The notes: a model not told the origin generated them from the sequence alone. Positions 1 to 10,130 are shown, numbered from the stretch's first letter. The stretch: DNA of 64,000 nucleotides from Marinobacter zhanjiangensis (GCF_014651935.1 NZ_BMXV01000009.1:62001-126000); one strand, 5' to 3'. Made by a program: numbers and translations.

Positions 1-176
1 AGATCCGCAAGGTCCAGCAGATCATCATTACGACAGATCACCTGGATCTGCCCCTGATTGTCACCAAGCAGTACCATTCGCAGAGTCGGCACTTCCGCTG
101 GCGCAGCCGTGGTCTCCGGCTGCGCATTGATGGCTGATGCTTCTAGCAGTTTCCGGATTGTGCCGGGCATTTCCAT
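1..176 (-). CDS. Probable YbaK-like deacylase/HDOD protein, N-terminal part (cut by window edge)
   Basis: Only the first 58 codons lie in the window; the gene runs off the left edge. The start is the ATG at 176, preceded by a GGGAG ribosome binding site. The visible part begins MEMPGTIRKLLEAS and continues with a Pro/Ala-rich stretch and then a strand-rich piece containing VLLGDNQGQIQVICRNDD. In Pseudomonas a gene for an aminoacyl-tRNA deacylase (YbaK-like) plus HDOD protein sits next to recG, and the start of this peptide fits such an N-terminus, but too little is visible to prove it. The identification rests mainly on position beside recG. Confidence 0.45.
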   Translation of the reverse strand, partial: MEMPGTIRKLLEASAINAQPETTAAPAEVPTLRMVLLGDNQGQIQVICRNDDLLDLAD

Positions 177-280
177 GTTGTTCTCCCGCCCCGTGGTTCA
201 GTTGTTGTCAGGATCTGCTCCGAGACTCTCAATGTATTGTGGCTCAAACGGGTCCGGCTGGCAGGCCCGTAGTCGTGAAT

Positions 281-286
281 ATTATA
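281..286 (-). promoter_or_regulatory. Candidate -10 element for the left-edge gene
   Basis: A perfect TATAAT lies on the minus strand in the 134-base gap between the recG stop and the next start, about 105 bases before that start. No good -35 hexamer is seen 16-18 bases upstream, so this is a candidate only. Confidence 0.35.
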
Positions 287-310
287 CGGTGGCTGTCTGG
301 GGTCCGGCAC

Positions 311-2386
311 TTAGACATCGCCGTAACGTACCCGTTCACCAAGCCAGCGGCGCACCAGCGCGTCCACCGACCGCGGATGCCTCATAATACCGGGGGCTAT
401 GTCCTTTACGGTTTCAATCCAGCCACGGTCTCTCTCGAAATCCGCCAGCCGGAACTGCATCATCCCGGTCTGGCGGGTGCCCAGCACTTCCCCCGGCCCG
501 CGGATTTCCAGATCCTTCTCAGCGATGACAAAACCATCCTGGCTGTCCCGCAATGCCTGAAGGCGGGCCCTGCCGTTGTGGGACAGGGGTGCCTGATACA
601 TCAGCACGCAGAAACTCGCCTGTTCGCCACGGCCGACACGCCCCCGCAACTGGTGAAGCTGGGCCAGCCCCAGGCGCTCGGGGTTCTCGATGATGATCAG
701 CGACGCATTGGGCACATCCACACCCACCTCGATCACCGTCGTCGCCACCAGCAGATCGAGGTCGCCGTTCTTGAACTGTTCCATCACCCCCGCCTTTTCG
801 GCGCCTTTCAGGCGACCATGGACCAGCCCCACACCCAGTTCCGGCAGCCGCTCCCGCAGGTTTTCGGCGGTCACTTCAGCCGCCTGACACTGCAGCGCTT
901 CGGACTCCTCGATCAGGGTACAGACCCAATAGGCCTGCCGGCCCTGCGCGCAGGCCTTTCTCACCCGCTCTATCACTTCATCCCGCCGCGCCTCCGGGAT
1001 CACTATGGTTTCAATGGGCTTGCGCCCCGGCGGCAGCTCGTCGATTACCGACGTATCGAGATCGGCGTAGGCACTCATGGCAAGGGTACGGGGAATCGGC
1101 GTGGCTGTCATGATCAGCTGGTGGGGCGCCATACGCCCCTCGGCGCCCTTGTCCCGCAAAGCGAGGCGCTGGTGCACACCAAACCGGTGCTGCTCGTCCA
1201 CGATCACCAGCCCCAGCCGGTCAAATTCCACATCGCCCTGGAACAGCGCGTGGGTACCGATCACCAGGCTTACTTGTCCGGTAGCAAGCCGGCCCAGTGC
1301 CTCGATGCGAGCCTTTCCCTTGACCTTGCCGGACAGCCAGACCACCTCCAGGCCCAACGGCTCCAGCCATTGCACGAAATTGCGGAAATGCTGCTCCGCG
1401 AGGATCTCCGTGGGCGCCATCAGCGCCACCTGGGCACCGGCCGCCACCGCCTGCAGGGCCGCCATGGCGGCGACCACCGTCTTGCCCGAGCCCACATCCC
1501 CCTGCACCAGCCGCAACATCGGCAGTGGCTGGCTCAAATCCTGGCGGACGTCGGAAACCACCCTGCCCTGGGCCGGCGTCAGGCTGAATGGCAGCTGGTC
1601 CAGAAAACGCTCCACCAGGTCGCCGGTGGGTAGCAGTGGCAGCGCCTGCCGCTGCTGAATCTGCTGGCGCACCAGCAACAGGCTCAGCTGGTGGGCCAGC
1701 AATTCCTCCATCACCAGCCGCTGCTGGGCCGGATGGCGCCCCTCCATCAACAGGTGAACCGGAGCATCCGCCGGCGGTGCATGCACCAGAGCCACGGCCG
1801 CGGTGATGTCCGGCAGCTGGTAGTCCGCCAGCAACGATTCCGGCAGCCAGTCACGAATCGGGTAACGCCTGAGATACTCCAGGGCCTGGCGGCAGAGACC
1901 GCGGACCCGGGGCTGCTGGATACCTTCGGTCAGGGGGTAGACCGGCGTCAGGGTGGCCTCTTCCGCCGGTGGCATGGGTGGCGGATTAACCTGGTATTCC
2001 GGGTGATAGAACTCGAAGCCTGCCCGCCCCGGTCGCACCTCGCCGTAACAACGTACCCGGGCACCCTCGGTCAGCTGATTCTTCTGGGCGGCGGAAAAGT
2101 GGAAGAACCGCATTACCAGGAAGCCGGTGTCGTCCTTGAGAGTGACCTGCAGGCTTCGACGGCGACCCATCACCAACTCCGCGCGCATGACGATGCCTTC
2201 CGCCACGCCAGTGTCCCCGAGCCTCAGGCTGCCCATAGGGATCACCCGGGTACGGTCTTCATAACGGTGCGGCAGATGAAACAGCAAATCCTGCAGTGAG
2301 TGGATGCCCAGTTTGGCGAGCGTGCCTGCCAGCGCAGCGCCAACGCCTTTGAGGGTGGTAACGGGCAGGTCTTCCAGTGACGCCAT
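311..2386 (-). CDS. recG: ATP-dependent DNA helicase RecG
   Basis: RecG remodels stalled replication forks and Holliday junctions in the cytoplasm by ATP-driven branch migration. The 691-residue product has the usual family length. An N-terminal wedge/OB region (about 1-230, starting near LKGVGAALAGTLAKLGI) precedes a superfamily 2 helicase core. Visible motifs include Walker A GDVGSGKT, the Walker B box DEQH with HRFGVHQR after it, motif III TATPIPRTLAM and the C-terminal LHQLRGRVGRG. It lies 9 bases after oxyR on the same strand, so the two are probably co-transcribed, as in Pseudomonas. The long open frames opposite it are antisense shadows. Confidence 0.97.
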   Translation of the reverse strand: MASLEDLPVTTLKGVGAALAGTLAKLGIHSLQDLLFHLPHRYEDRTRVIPMGSLRLGDTGVAEGIVMRAELVMGRRRSLQVTLKDDTGFLVMRFFHFSAAQKNQLTEGARVRCYGEVRPGRAGFEFYHPEYQVNPPPMPPAEEATLTPVYPLTEGIQQPRVRGLCRQALEYLRRYPIRDWLPESLLADYQLPDITAAVALVHAPPADAPVHLLMEGRHPAQQRLVMEELLAHQLSLLLVRQQIQQRQALPLLPTGDLVERFLDQLPFSLTPAQGRVVSDVRQDLSQPLPMLRLVQGDVGSGKTVVAAMAALQAVAAGAQVALMAPTEILAEQHFRNFVQWLEPLGLEVVWLSGKVKGKARIEALGRLATGQVSLVIGTHALFQGDVEFDRLGLVIVDEQHRFGVHQRLALRDKGAEGRMAPHQLIMTATPIPRTLAMSAYADLDTSVIDELPPGRKPIETIVIPEARRDEVIERVRKACAQGRQAYWVCTLIEESEALQCQAAEVTAENLRERLPELGVGLVHGRLKGAEKAGVMEQFKNGDLDLLVATTVIEVGVDVPNASLIIIENPERLGLAQLHQLRGRVGRGEQASFCVLMYQAPLSHNGRARLQALRDSQDGFVIAEKDLEIRGPGEVLGTRQTGMMQFRLADFERDRGWIETVKDIAPGIMRHPRSVDALVRRWLGERVRYGDV

Positions 2387-2395
2387 GGCGACGGG

Positions 2396-3358
2396 TCAGG
2401 CCCCGGCGACGAGGGCCGGTTTCTGCTGCCCCGCCTTTTCGATGACGCGACACTGGCTGGCGGCCAGCGAGAGTACATCGATCGCCTTGGGACGCGGGAA
2501 GGTTACCCGCCAGGCCAGCGCCACGGTGCGGAAAGGCACCGGCGCGGAAAACGGCCGTACCGCGAGGATGTCTTCATCATAGGTCATTGAGGTGGCGGCA
2601 GAGAGCGGCAGGATGGTAACGCCGAGACCGGAAGCGACCATATGCCGGATGGTTTCCAGGGAACTGCCTTCCGTCACCAGTGACGGCCCACGGGCGCCGG
2701 CATTGCGTTCGGTCACAGCCTCCACCAGAGGCGGGCAGGATTCCAGCACCTGGTCACGGAAACAGTGCCCCGGGCCAAGCAACAGTAGCTGCTCATTGGC
2801 GAGCTGTTCGGCGGTCAGGGATTCTTCCCTTGCCAGCGGGTGACCACCGGGCAACAGGATCACAAAGGGCTCGTCGTACAGCGGCAGGGTCACCACTTCG
2901 GGCTCCTCAAAGGGCAGCGCGATGATAATGGCATCCAGCTCCGACTGACGGAGCTTCTGGCGGAGACTCCCGGTATAGTTTTCCTCAATATACAGGGGCA
3001 TCTCGGGGGCCGCTCGCCGCAGCTGTGGCAACAGATGGGGAAACAGGTAGGGGCCGATCGTGTAGATGGCCCCCACTCTCAGGGGCGAATTCAGCTGGTT
3101 CTTGCCATCCTGGGCCATATCCCGGATAACACCGACCTGATCCAGTACCCGCTGGGACTGCTCGATGATCCGCTGGCCGGTTTCGGTCACCCGAATGCTG
3201 CTCTTGCTGCGCTCGAACAACGGGATGCCCAGCTCCTCCTCGAGCTTTTTCACGGCAACGCTGAGCGTGGGCTGGCTGACATGACAGCGTTCGGCCGCTC
3301 GCCCGAAGTGCTTTTCCCTGGCAAGCGTGACAATGTAGCGTAATTCGGTCAGGGTCAT
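2396..3358 (-). CDS. oxyR: LysR-family hydrogen-peroxide sensor and regulator OxyR
   Basis: OxyR senses peroxide by forming a disulfide and then activates antioxidant genes. The 320-residue protein starts MTLTELRYIVTLAREKHFGR, the typical OxyR winged-helix N-terminus; an in-frame codon four residues upstream is less likely because this is where family members begin. Both redox cysteines are present in the motif GHCFRDQVLESC, at residues 199 and 208, exactly the E. coli positions, so the switch should work. The gene runs into recG after 9 bases and is divergent from an SDR-family gene whose start is only 52 bases away, so any autoregulatory OxyR site would probably touch that promoter too. Confidence 0.96.
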   Translation of the reverse strand: MTLTELRYIVTLAREKHFGRAAERCHVSQPTLSVAVKKLEEELGIPLFERSKSSIRVTETGQRIIEQSQRVLDQVGVIRDMAQDGKNQLNSPLRVGAIYTIGPYLFPHLLPQLRRAAPEMPLYIEENYTGSLRQKLRQSELDAIIIALPFEEPEVVTLPLYDEPFVILLPGGHPLAREESLTAEQLANEQLLLLGPGHCFRDQVLESCPPLVEAVTERNAGARGPSLVTEGSSLETIRHMVASGLGVTILPLSAATSMTYDEDILAVRPFSAPVPFRTVALAWRVTFPRPKAIDVLSLAASQCRVIEKAGQQKPALVAGA

Positions 3359-3410
3359 CACAGGCTCCAATTGCTCTTTATGGACTCAAGCATAAGGATT
3401 GAAATTGACT

Positions 3411-4286
3411 ATGGCAATCTCTGCAGACCAGTATCCACCCCACATCCTGGTCGCCGGCTGCGGCGCCCTCGGAGGTGCTGTCGCCAGCACACTGACGGAC
3501 ATCGGCGAGGTATGGGGTATCCGTCGTACCGTTTCCGCGATTCCCCACGGGGTCCACCCCGCCCCGGCGGACCTGATGGACAAGGCGGAACTGGCCAGTG
3601 CCGTGCCGGACGCCCCGGATATCATCCTCTATTGCCTGACACCCTCCACCTATGACGATGCCGGTTACCGGGGCGCCTACGTGGACGGACTGGCGAACCT
3701 GCTCGCGGTCACAGACACCCGCAACCTGAAGCGACTGTTCTTTATCAGCAGCACCAGCGTCTATGGACAGGATGACGATTCAGTGGTCGATGAACTCAGC
3801 CCGGTCGCACCTCGCCGTTTCAGCGGGGAGCGGGTTTTGCAGGGGGAACAGCTGGCCCTGGACAGCGGGCTGCCCGCCACGGTGATCCGTTTCAGTGGTA
3901 TTTACGGTCCAAACCGGGGGCGGTTCCTGGAATCCGTGGTGGCCGGAGAGCTCAACCCGGATTCGCCCGGCCCCTTTACCAACCGCATCCACGAGCAGGA
4001 TGCCGAGGCAGTGTGTGTTCACCTGATCAGGAAGGCCCTGGCCGGTAATCCGCTGGAGTCCTGCTATCTGGCCAGTGACTGTGAACCGGTGCGGCTTGAC
4101 GAAGTGGTCAGGTGGATTCGCGGGCAGATACCCTGCCGGCCTCCCAGCCCCGACGGACGCCGCGGGGGCCGGGGCGGCAGCAAGCGCTGCAACAACCAGC
4201 GCCTGCTGGACAGTGGCTTCGAGTTCACTTATCCGGATTTCCGGGCCGGCTACCGGCCCATGATCCGTGCCCTGAAGGAAGCATAG
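3411..4286 (+). CDS. NAD(P)-binding SDR-family protein (epimerase/dehydratase type)
   Basis: This 291-residue protein has an N-terminal Rossmann fold with ILVAGCGALGGAVASTL near residues 12-28, a mid-region SSTSVYGQ that supplies the SDR catalytic Ser and Tyr region, and IRFSGIYGPNRG, characteristic of extended or atypical SDR proteins such as the YeeZ type. A classical YxxxK is not evident, so enzymatic activity is uncertain. The start is taken at ATG 3411; a TTG at 3405 is closer to the AAGGA at 3394-3398 and is a real alternative. It is divergent from oxyR and convergent with ridA. The C-terminal segment (about 240-260) is Arg/Gly-rich. The substrate cannot be told from the sequence. Confidence 0.8.
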   Translation: MAISADQYPPHILVAGCGALGGAVASTLTDIGEVWGIRRTVSAIPHGVHPAPADLMDKAELASAVPDAPDIILYCLTPSTYDDAGYRGAYVDGLANLLAVTDTRNLKRLFFISSTSVYGQDDDSVVDELSPVAPRRFSGERVLQGEQLALDSGLPATVIRFSGIYGPNRGRFLESVVAGELNPDSPGPFTNRIHEQDAEAVCVHLIRKALAGNPLESCYLASDCEPVRLDEVVRWIRGQIPCRPPSPDGRRGGRGGSKRCNNQRLLDSGFEFTYPDFRAGYRPMIRALKEA

Positions 4287-4302
4287 GCCCCCGAAGGGGC
4301 CT
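4285..4302. terminator. Hairpin between converging SDR-family gene and ridA
   Basis: A perfect 7-bp stem (AGGCCCC/GGGGCCT) closes a 4-base loop that reads TTCG on the minus strand, a very stable tetraloop. It overlaps the stop codon of the SDR-family gene. There is no T-run on either side, so it may end or protect transcripts without being a full intrinsic terminator. Confidence 0.45.
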
Positions 4303-4329
4303 GCCTGAATCGCGGATTGACCGGTGGGG

Positions 4330-4716
4330 TCAGCTGATAACCATCACTGCATCCATTTCCACCGGAACCCCCTTGGGCAGCGCTGCTACACCAATGGCGG
4401 CACGGGCCGGGTAGGGTTCCTGGAAATAGGTCGCCATCACCTCGTTGACGGTGGCGAAATTAGCCAGATCGGTCATGTAGATATTCAGTTTGACGATATC
4501 CTGAAGGCGACCACCGGCGGCCTCGCACACAGCATTCAGGTTATCGAACACCCGGCGGGTCTTGTCGGCAAAATCACCGGACACAACTTCCATGGTCTCC
4601 GGGTCCAGCGGAATCTGCCCGGACAGGTAAACGGTATCCCCCGCCTTCACCGCCTGGGAATAGGTACCGATAGCCTCCGGGGCGGAGTCAGTCTGGATGA
4701 TCGACTTGTTGCTCAT
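4330..4716 (-). CDS. ridA: Reactive intermediate/imine deaminase RidA
   Basis: RidA hydrolyses reactive enamine and imine intermediates released by PLP enzymes such as threonine dehydratase. The 128-residue product has the standard length and the family features: an N-terminal [16 protein letters not shown], the mid motif LSGQIPLDP and the C-terminal [15 protein letters not shown] containing the conserved Arg that binds the substrate carboxylate. The ATG at 4716 has an AGGA ten bases upstream and begins MSNKSIIQT, as expected. It lies 112 bases downstream of spoT on the same strand, an association common in Pseudomonas and relatives, so a spoT-ridA transcript is likely. Confidence 0.96.
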   Translation of the reverse strand: MSNKSIIQTDSAPEAIGTYSQAVKAGDTVYLSGQIPLDPETMEVVSGDFADKTRRVFDNLNAVCEAAGGRLQDIVKLNIYMTDLANFATVNEVMATYFQEPYPARAAIGVAALPKGVPVEMDAVMVIS

Positions 4717-4828
4717 GTCAGGTTGATCCTGCGTTGCTGTTAAAAGAATATGCTGCCGCCGGGGCAGTGACACTGTCAACAGGATGGTGGCAGATGCCTC
4801 CACACGGCGGGAAAAGACGGGTTCGTGG

Positions 4829-7003
4829 TCAGCTGCGGATGCGGGTAATGTGGGTAACCGCCCGGATATTGCGAATCCGGCGCATAACGCGGGCCAGGTG
4901 CCGGCGACCGTTGACGTGAACCACCAGGCTGACAACGCTGAGGCGGGCGTTCTGCTCCTCTACATTGATGCGCTCGATATTGCCGTCTGCCACCGCGACG
5001 GCACTGGCCACCTCGGCAATCACACCGCGCTGGCGTTCCAGCTCCACCCGCAGCTCTACCGAAAACTCGTCGGTGATGTCCTTGGCCCACTTCAGATGGG
5101 TCAGGTGGGCCCGGTCTTCGGTGCTTTCCGGCAGGCGTGGGCAGGTGTCACTGTGGATGACCAGGCCGTGGCCGGAATCCATTACGCCCACCACCGGGTC
5201 ACCCGGAATCGGCTTGCAACAGCTGGCAAAACGCACCAACAGCCCTTCTGTGCCGCGAATCGTGACAGCGCCACGCTTGTGTTCACCGTCGTCCGGCACC
5301 TTGCCCACATCCAGCGAGCTGGTTTCGGCGCCGGGCTCCCCGGCCACCAGCTGGCGGGCAATCAGATAGGACATGCGGTTGCCGAGGCCGATATCGCCGA
5401 GCAGGTCGTCAAAGTTCGCCACCTGGTTATGTTTTACCACGGCGTTGATCTGTTTCTGCCCCAGATCCGACAGCTTCTGGCCAAAGCCGTGCAGGGATTT
5501 CTTCAGCAGGGTCTTGCCCAGTTCCACCGACTCGGTACGACGCTGCGCCTTGAGGGCATGACGGATACTGCTACGGGCCTTGGCAGTGACCACGAAACTC
5601 AGCCACGCCGGATTGGGGCGGGCATTGGGCGCGGTAATGACCTCCACCGTCTGGCCACTCTGCAGCGTCTGGCTGAGGGAACCCAGATTACGATTGATAC
5701 GGCAGGCCACACAGGCATTGCCGATATCCGTGTGGATGGCATAGGCGAAATCGACGGGCGTGGCGCCGGAGGGCAACTCCAGAATCTTGCCTCTGGGGGT
5801 GAACACGTACACTTCGTCGGGGAACAGATCGGTCTTGACGTGCTCGATGAACTCCAGGGAGTCATCGGCCCGCTCGCGCATCTCCATCAGGCCCTGGACC
5901 CAGCGATCCACCCGCTTCTGGTTGGCCGAGGTCACCGGCGACTGTTCATGCTTGTACATCCAGTGGGCCGCAATGCCGTCATTGGCGATCTGCTCCATTT
6001 CCTCGGTACGGATCTGGATCTCGATGTTCACATGCATGCCGAACAGGGTGGTGTGCAACGACTGGTAGCCATTGGCCTTGGGCATCGCGATGTAGTCCTT
6101 GAAGCGACCCGGCAGGGGCTTGTACAGACTGTGCACGGCACCCAGGATTCGGTAGCAGTCATCCTCGGTGTCGGTGATGATCCGGAACGCATAGACGTCC
6201 ATGATCTCGTGGAATGACTTGTGGCGGAACTTCATCTTGTTGTAGATGGAGTTCAGGTGCTTTTCCCGGCCCAGGATACGCCCTGGCAGGTCCCGCTGCT
6301 GTAGCTTTTCCTCCAGTCTGCCGCGGATGTCGTCGATGATCTCCCGGTGACTGCCGCGCAGCTTGGACACGGCTTTGGAGATATACCTGGCTCGCATGGG
6401 GTACAGCGATGCGAACCCCAGGTCTTCCAGCTCCGTACAGACCCGGTGCATACCCAGCCGGTTGGCAATGGGCGCGTAGATATCGAGGGTTTCGGTGGCA
6501 ATGCGCTGGCGCTTTTCATAGGGCATGGGGCCCAGGGTGCGCATATTGTGCAGCCGGTCTGCCAGCTTGACGATGATGACGCGGATATCCCGGGCCATGG
6601 CCAGGGTCATCTTCTGGAAGTTCTCCGCCTGGGCCTCGGCCCGGGTACGGAATTCGATCTGGGTCAGCTTGGAGACGCCGTCCACCAGCTCTGCCACTGA
6701 ATCACCGAACTGTTCCACCAGGGCATCCTTGGGAATGCCGGTGTCTTCGATAACGTCATGGAGCATGGCTGCCATGAGGCTCTGATGGTCGAGCCGCATG
6801 TCCGCCAGAATGGTGGCCACCGCCAGCGGATGGGTAATGTATCGCTCGCCGCTGCGGCGCATCTGGCCTTCATGGGCCTGTTCGGCATAATAGTAGGCCC
6901 GCCGCACCTGATTGATGCGACTGCTATCCAGATAATCGCTGAGCCTGTCCGTCAGGTCTTCGACCGTTCGTTCCTGCTCTGCTACAGCAGCCACTTGCGA
7001 CAC
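4829..7003 (-). CDS. spoT: Bifunctional (p)ppGpp synthetase/hydrolase SpoT
   Basis: SpoT makes and degrades the alarmone (p)ppGpp. Starting at GTG 7003 it has 724 residues. The HD hydrolase domain (about 30-180) retains [11 protein letters not shown]. The synthetase domain includes [21 protein letters not shown]; the RFKD form is the one known from bifunctional enzymes rather than RelA. A TGS domain follows, with [16 protein letters not shown], and a C-terminal ACT domain. I chose GTG 7003 because GGAGG lies 6 bases upstream; the upstream TTG at 7039 would put the start against a terminator hairpin and lacks a ribosome site. ridA follows on the same strand. Confidence 0.95.
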   Translation of the reverse strand: MSQVAAVAEQERTVEDLTDRLSDYLDSSRINQVRRAYYYAEQAHEGQMRRSGERYITHPLAVATILADMRLDHQSLMAAMLHDVIEDTGIPKDALVEQFGDSVAELVDGVSKLTQIEFRTRAEAQAENFQKMTLAMARDIRVIIVKLADRLHNMRTLGPMPYEKRQRIATETLDIYAPIANRLGMHRVCTELEDLGFASLYPMRARYISKAVSKLRGSHREIIDDIRGRLEEKLQQRDLPGRILGREKHLNSIYNKMKFRHKSFHEIMDVYAFRIITDTEDDCYRILGAVHSLYKPLPGRFKDYIAMPKANGYQSLHTTLFGMHVNIEIQIRTEEMEQIANDGIAAHWMYKHEQSPVTSANQKRVDRWVQGLMEMRERADDSLEFIEHVKTDLFPDEVYVFTPRGKILELPSGATPVDFAYAIHTDIGNACVACRINRNLGSLSQTLQSGQTVEVITAPNARPNPAWLSFVVTAKARSSIRHALKAQRRTESVELGKTLLKKSLHGFGQKLSDLGQKQINAVVKHNQVANFDDLLGDIGLGNRMSYLIARQLVAGEPGAETSSLDVGKVPDDGEHKRGAVTIRGTEGLLVRFASCCKPIPGDPVVGVMDSGHGLVIHSDTCPRLPESTEDRAHLTHLKWAKDITDEFSVELRVELERQRGVIAEVASAVAVADGNIERINVEEQNARLSVVSLVVHVNGRRHLARVMRRIRNIRAVTHITRIRS

Positions 7004-7039
7004 CGCGCCTCCGTAGGGTCTTTTATGAACGGCGGACAA

Positions 7040-7069
7040 AAAAACCCGAATGCGAACATTCGGGTTTTT
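7040..7069. terminator. Strong bidirectional intrinsic terminator between rpoZ and spoT
   Basis: CCCGAATG (7045-7052), loop CGAA and CATTCGGG (7057-7064) form a perfect 8-bp stem, flanked by a run of seven A (7038-7044) and five T (7065-7069). It is a textbook terminator on either strand. In the direction of transcription it follows rpoZ and ends only about 35 bases before the spoT start. Confidence 0.85.
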
Positions 7070-7190
7070 CCTTTACCCCCGCCGGGAAAGCATGCACACA
7101 TGCGATGCACCTGCTTTCCACTATAAATCCATCGGGGCGAATTTCAATGGTCTTTTTGCGGAAGACCCGCGACCAGTAACCTCAGAGACC

Positions 7191-7403
7191 TCAGTCCTCG
7201 TCTTCTTCCTTCAACAGGTCACGGGTTACCTTACCCTCCGCTATCTCACGCAGAGCGATGACGGTCGGCTTGTCGTTCTCTTCCGGCAGCAGCGGCTCGT
7301 AGCCTTTGGTGGCTAGCTGACGGGCGCGCTTGGTCGCCAGCATCACCAGCTGGAAACGGTTGTCCACGTTCTCCAGGCAATCTTCAACGGTAACTCGTGC
7401 CAT
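7191..7403 (-). CDS. rpoZ: RNA polymerase omega subunit
   Basis: Omega assists assembly of the beta' subunit and takes part in ppGpp binding by RNA polymerase. The first 60 residues are typical: [20 protein letters not shown], then [11 protein letters not shown], then [18 protein letters not shown]. The protein is only 70 residues long, against 91 in E. coli and 88 in P. aeruginosa; the acidic, poorly conserved C-terminal tail is cut to LLKEEDED before the stop. The conserved core is complete, so it should work. It sits between gmk and spoT, as in E. coli, and is followed by a strong terminator. Confidence 0.95.
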   Translation of the reverse strand: MARVTVEDCLENVDNRFQLVMLATKRARQLATKGYEPLLPEENDKPTVIALREIAEGKVTRDLLKEEDED

Positions 7404-7503
7404 GTCTTCCCCGACTAAGATAAACGATTACGATGTGACCCGCCTGAGCGGGCGCTTTACCAGACCGTGCAGTTTACTGCCAAGCGGTCACAATGTACAC
7501 AGC

Positions 7504-8205
<702 letters not shown>

Positions 8206-8219
8206 TTAAAGAGTGCGCA

Positions 8220-8225
8220 ATTATA
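8220..8225 (-). promoter_or_regulatory. Candidate -10 element for gmk-rpoZ
   Basis: A perfect minus-strand TATAAT lies between yicC and gmk, 69 bases before the gmk start. No convincing -35 hexamer or TGn extension is present, so the assignment rests on the hexamer and its position. Confidence 0.4.
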
Positions 8226-8236
8226 CGGATTCAGGC

Positions 8237-8279
8237 GTGGCTCGCCCACCCCGGCTTCAGGGGGTGGCGCCTGTGCCAC
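8237..8279 (-). terminator. Long imperfect stem-loop after yicC
   Basis: Directly after the yicC stop, GTGGC/GCCAC (8237-8241 with 8275-8279) encloses an inner CCACCCC/GGGGTGG stem (8246-8252 with 8261-8267). No T-run follows on the minus strand. It may stabilise or end the yicC transcript; it lies immediately before the gmk -10 candidate. Confidence 0.4.
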
Positions 8280-8281
8280 GA

Positions 8282-9148
8282 TCATTCCAGATTCTGCACC
8301 TGCTCCCGCATCTGTTCGATGTAGACTTTCATGTCCACGGCGGTACGGGTGACATCCGCATCGATGGACTTGCTGCTGAGCGTATTGGCCTCACGGTTGA
8401 GCTCCTGCATCAGGAAGTCCAGCCGACGGCCGATGGCGTCATTGCGCTGCAGGGTGTCGCGAATCTCGCCCAGATGGGCATCCAGGCGGTCCAGCTCTTC
8501 GGCGACATCGGATTTCTGCGCCAGCAGCACCATTTCCTGACTGAGCCGGTCCGGGTCCAGCTCGACCGACGCTGCCCGGAACCGCTCCCGCAGCACGTCC
8601 GCCTGTGCCTCGAGCAATTGCGGCATACGCTCTCGCACCCGGGCAACCCGTTCAGCCATGGCATCCAGCCGCTCTTCGAACAGCGGGCGCAGCCGTTCAC
8701 CTTCCCGTTCCCGTACCAGCACCAGATCTTCCACGGTGCGGCGGAACAGTTCGTCGGCAGCCACCTTGACCGGGGTCAGATCGGGCTCCTGCCGCTCGAG
8801 CATGCCCGGCCAGCGGAGGATATCAATGGCACTGATGTGAGCGGGGTTGTCGAGCATCCGGTTGACGTGGTTAATGGCGTCATTGAGTGAATCAGCCAGC
8901 TGCTCGTTCACCATCAGGCCGGCATCGGCGGTTTCCGATGACTGCAGTCGCATGCCGACATCCACCTTGCCGCGCCCCAGTGTCTTGCGAAGATGCTCCC
9001 GGAAAGCGTTCTCCAGCTCCCGCAGCGTCTCCGGCAGACGGAAAGAGGGTTCCAGATAACGGTGGTTGACGGTGCGGATCTCACAGGTCAGGCCACCCCA
9101 CTCTCCCTGGGTCTCCTGGCGTGCGAAAGCGGTCATGCTTCTGATCAT
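8282..9148 (-). CDS. yicC: YicC/YloC-family endoribonuclease
   Basis: The 288-residue product starts MIRSMTAFARQETQGEWGGL and continues with EIRTVNHRYLEPSFRLPE, the highly conserved N-terminus of the YicC/YloC family; the C-terminal DUF1732 part ends with MKVYIEQMREQVQNLE and includes DFLMQELNREANTL. Members cleave RNA; in E. coli YicC is linked to decay of the small RNA RyhB. The ATG at 9148 has GGAG six bases upstream. It is divergent from rph and lies upstream of gmk on the same strand, a common neighbourhood. Confidence 0.95.
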   Translation of the reverse strand: MIRSMTAFARQETQGEWGGLTCEIRTVNHRYLEPSFRLPETLRELENAFREHLRKTLGRGKVDVGMRLQSSETADAGLMVNEQLADSLNDAINHVNRMLDNPAHISAIDILRWPGMLERQEPDLTPVKVAADELFRRTVEDLVLVREREGERLRPLFEERLDAMAERVARVRERMPQLLEAQADVLRERFRAASVELDPDRLSQEMVLLAQKSDVAEELDRLDAHLGEIRDTLQRNDAIGRRLDFLMQELNREANTLSSKSIDADVTRTAVDMKVYIEQMREQVQNLE

Positions 9149-9247
9149 GGTGACTCCGGGTTGGTCAGTAACAACTGGCTATAGTCTATCAGTTCGGGTG
9201 TCGGTAAATCCTGCCCATGTCACGAACAAGCCCGGGCACCCTGCCCG

Positions 9248-9256
9248 TGCTATACT
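9248..9256 (+). promoter_or_regulatory. Candidate extended -10 promoter for rph
   Basis: TG-C-TATACT forms an extended -10 element 78 bases before the rph start. No good -35 is visible, which is tolerated in extended -10 promoters. Confidence 0.45.
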
Positions 9257-9334
9257 CCGGACCCTTTTCCGCACTGCCGGCAGCCGCAGCCGCTGACCGG
9301 CCCTGCTCAATTTCCAGTTTCAGAAGGATCAGTT

Positions 9335-10051
9335 ATGCGACCGAGCGGAAGACAGCCCGATCAGCTCAGAGACATCAGGCTCACCCGTCACTTTACCCGT
9401 CACGCGGAAGGCTCCGTGCTGGTGGAATTCGGCGACACACGGGTCATCTGCACCGCCTCTGTGGAAAACAAGGTGCCACCATTCCTGCGCGGCGAGGGGC
9501 AGGGATGGATCACCGCCGAGTATGGCATGCTGCCCCGCTCTACCGGCAGCCGCATGGGCCGCGAGGCGGCCCGGGGCAAACAGGGTGGACGCACCGTGGA
9601 AATCCAGCGGCTGATCGGGCGCTCATTGCGGGCAGCGGTGGACCTGAAGGCCCTGGGCGAACACTCCATCACCATTGACTGTGACGTCATCCAGGCCGAC
9701 GGCGGCACTCGCACTGCCGCGATCACCGGTGGCTGCGTGGCGCTGGTGGACGCCCTCAACCATCTGGTAAAGGAAGGACGTCTGGCAAAGTCGCCACTGA
9801 AGCAGATGGTCGCTGCACTGTCGGTCGGCGTCTATCAGGGCACCCCCGTGGTGGACCTGGACTACCCGGAAGACTCCACGGCGGAAACCGATATGAACGT
9901 GATCATGACGGACCAGGGTGGGTTTATCGAAATCCAGGGCACCGCCGAGGGCGCTCCGTTTGTTCAGGAAGAGCTGGACAACATGCTGACCCTGGCAAAA
10001 CAGGGTATCGAGCAGCTGTTCGAGATCCAGAAGGCTGTCCTGGCAGAGTAG
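9335..10051 (+). CDS. rph: Ribonuclease PH
   Basis: RNase PH trims the 3' ends of tRNA precursors by phosphorolysis. The 238-residue protein begins [20 protein letters not shown] and contains the catalytic-core stretches [18 protein letters not shown] and [20 protein letters not shown]; the usual length is 238-240. Unlike the frameshifted copy in E. coli K-12, this frame is intact. It is divergent from yicC and convergent with crc, from which it is separated by a strong terminator; rph beside crc and pyrE is also the Pseudomonas arrangement. Confidence 0.97.
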   Translation: MRPSGRQPDQLRDIRLTRHFTRHAEGSVLVEFGDTRVICTASVENKVPPFLRGEGQGWITAEYGMLPRSTGSRMGREAARGKQGGRTVEIQRLIGRSLRAAVDLKALGEHSITIDCDVIQADGGTRTAAITGGCVALVDALNHLVKEGRLAKSPLKQMVAALSVGVYQGTPVVDLDYPEDSTAETDMNVIMTDQGGFIEIQGTAEGAPFVQEELDNMLTLAKQGIEQLFEIQKAVLAE

Positions 10052-10130
10052 AGCCCGGACGGGGAACGGGCACCATCACCGGGAACGGTCACTGTTGCCC
10101 GGCCGCGTCCGCCACGGGGATGCGGCCACA

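Noticed and set aside
137..1633. Long plus-strand open frame opposite recG
   Set aside because: It lies wholly antisense to a clear recG with motifs; composition (many His, Gln, Arg, Pro) is typical of a reverse-frame shadow in GC-rich DNA.
4784..6217. 477-codon plus-strand open frame
   Set aside because: Antisense to spoT, without recognisable motifs or ribosome site.
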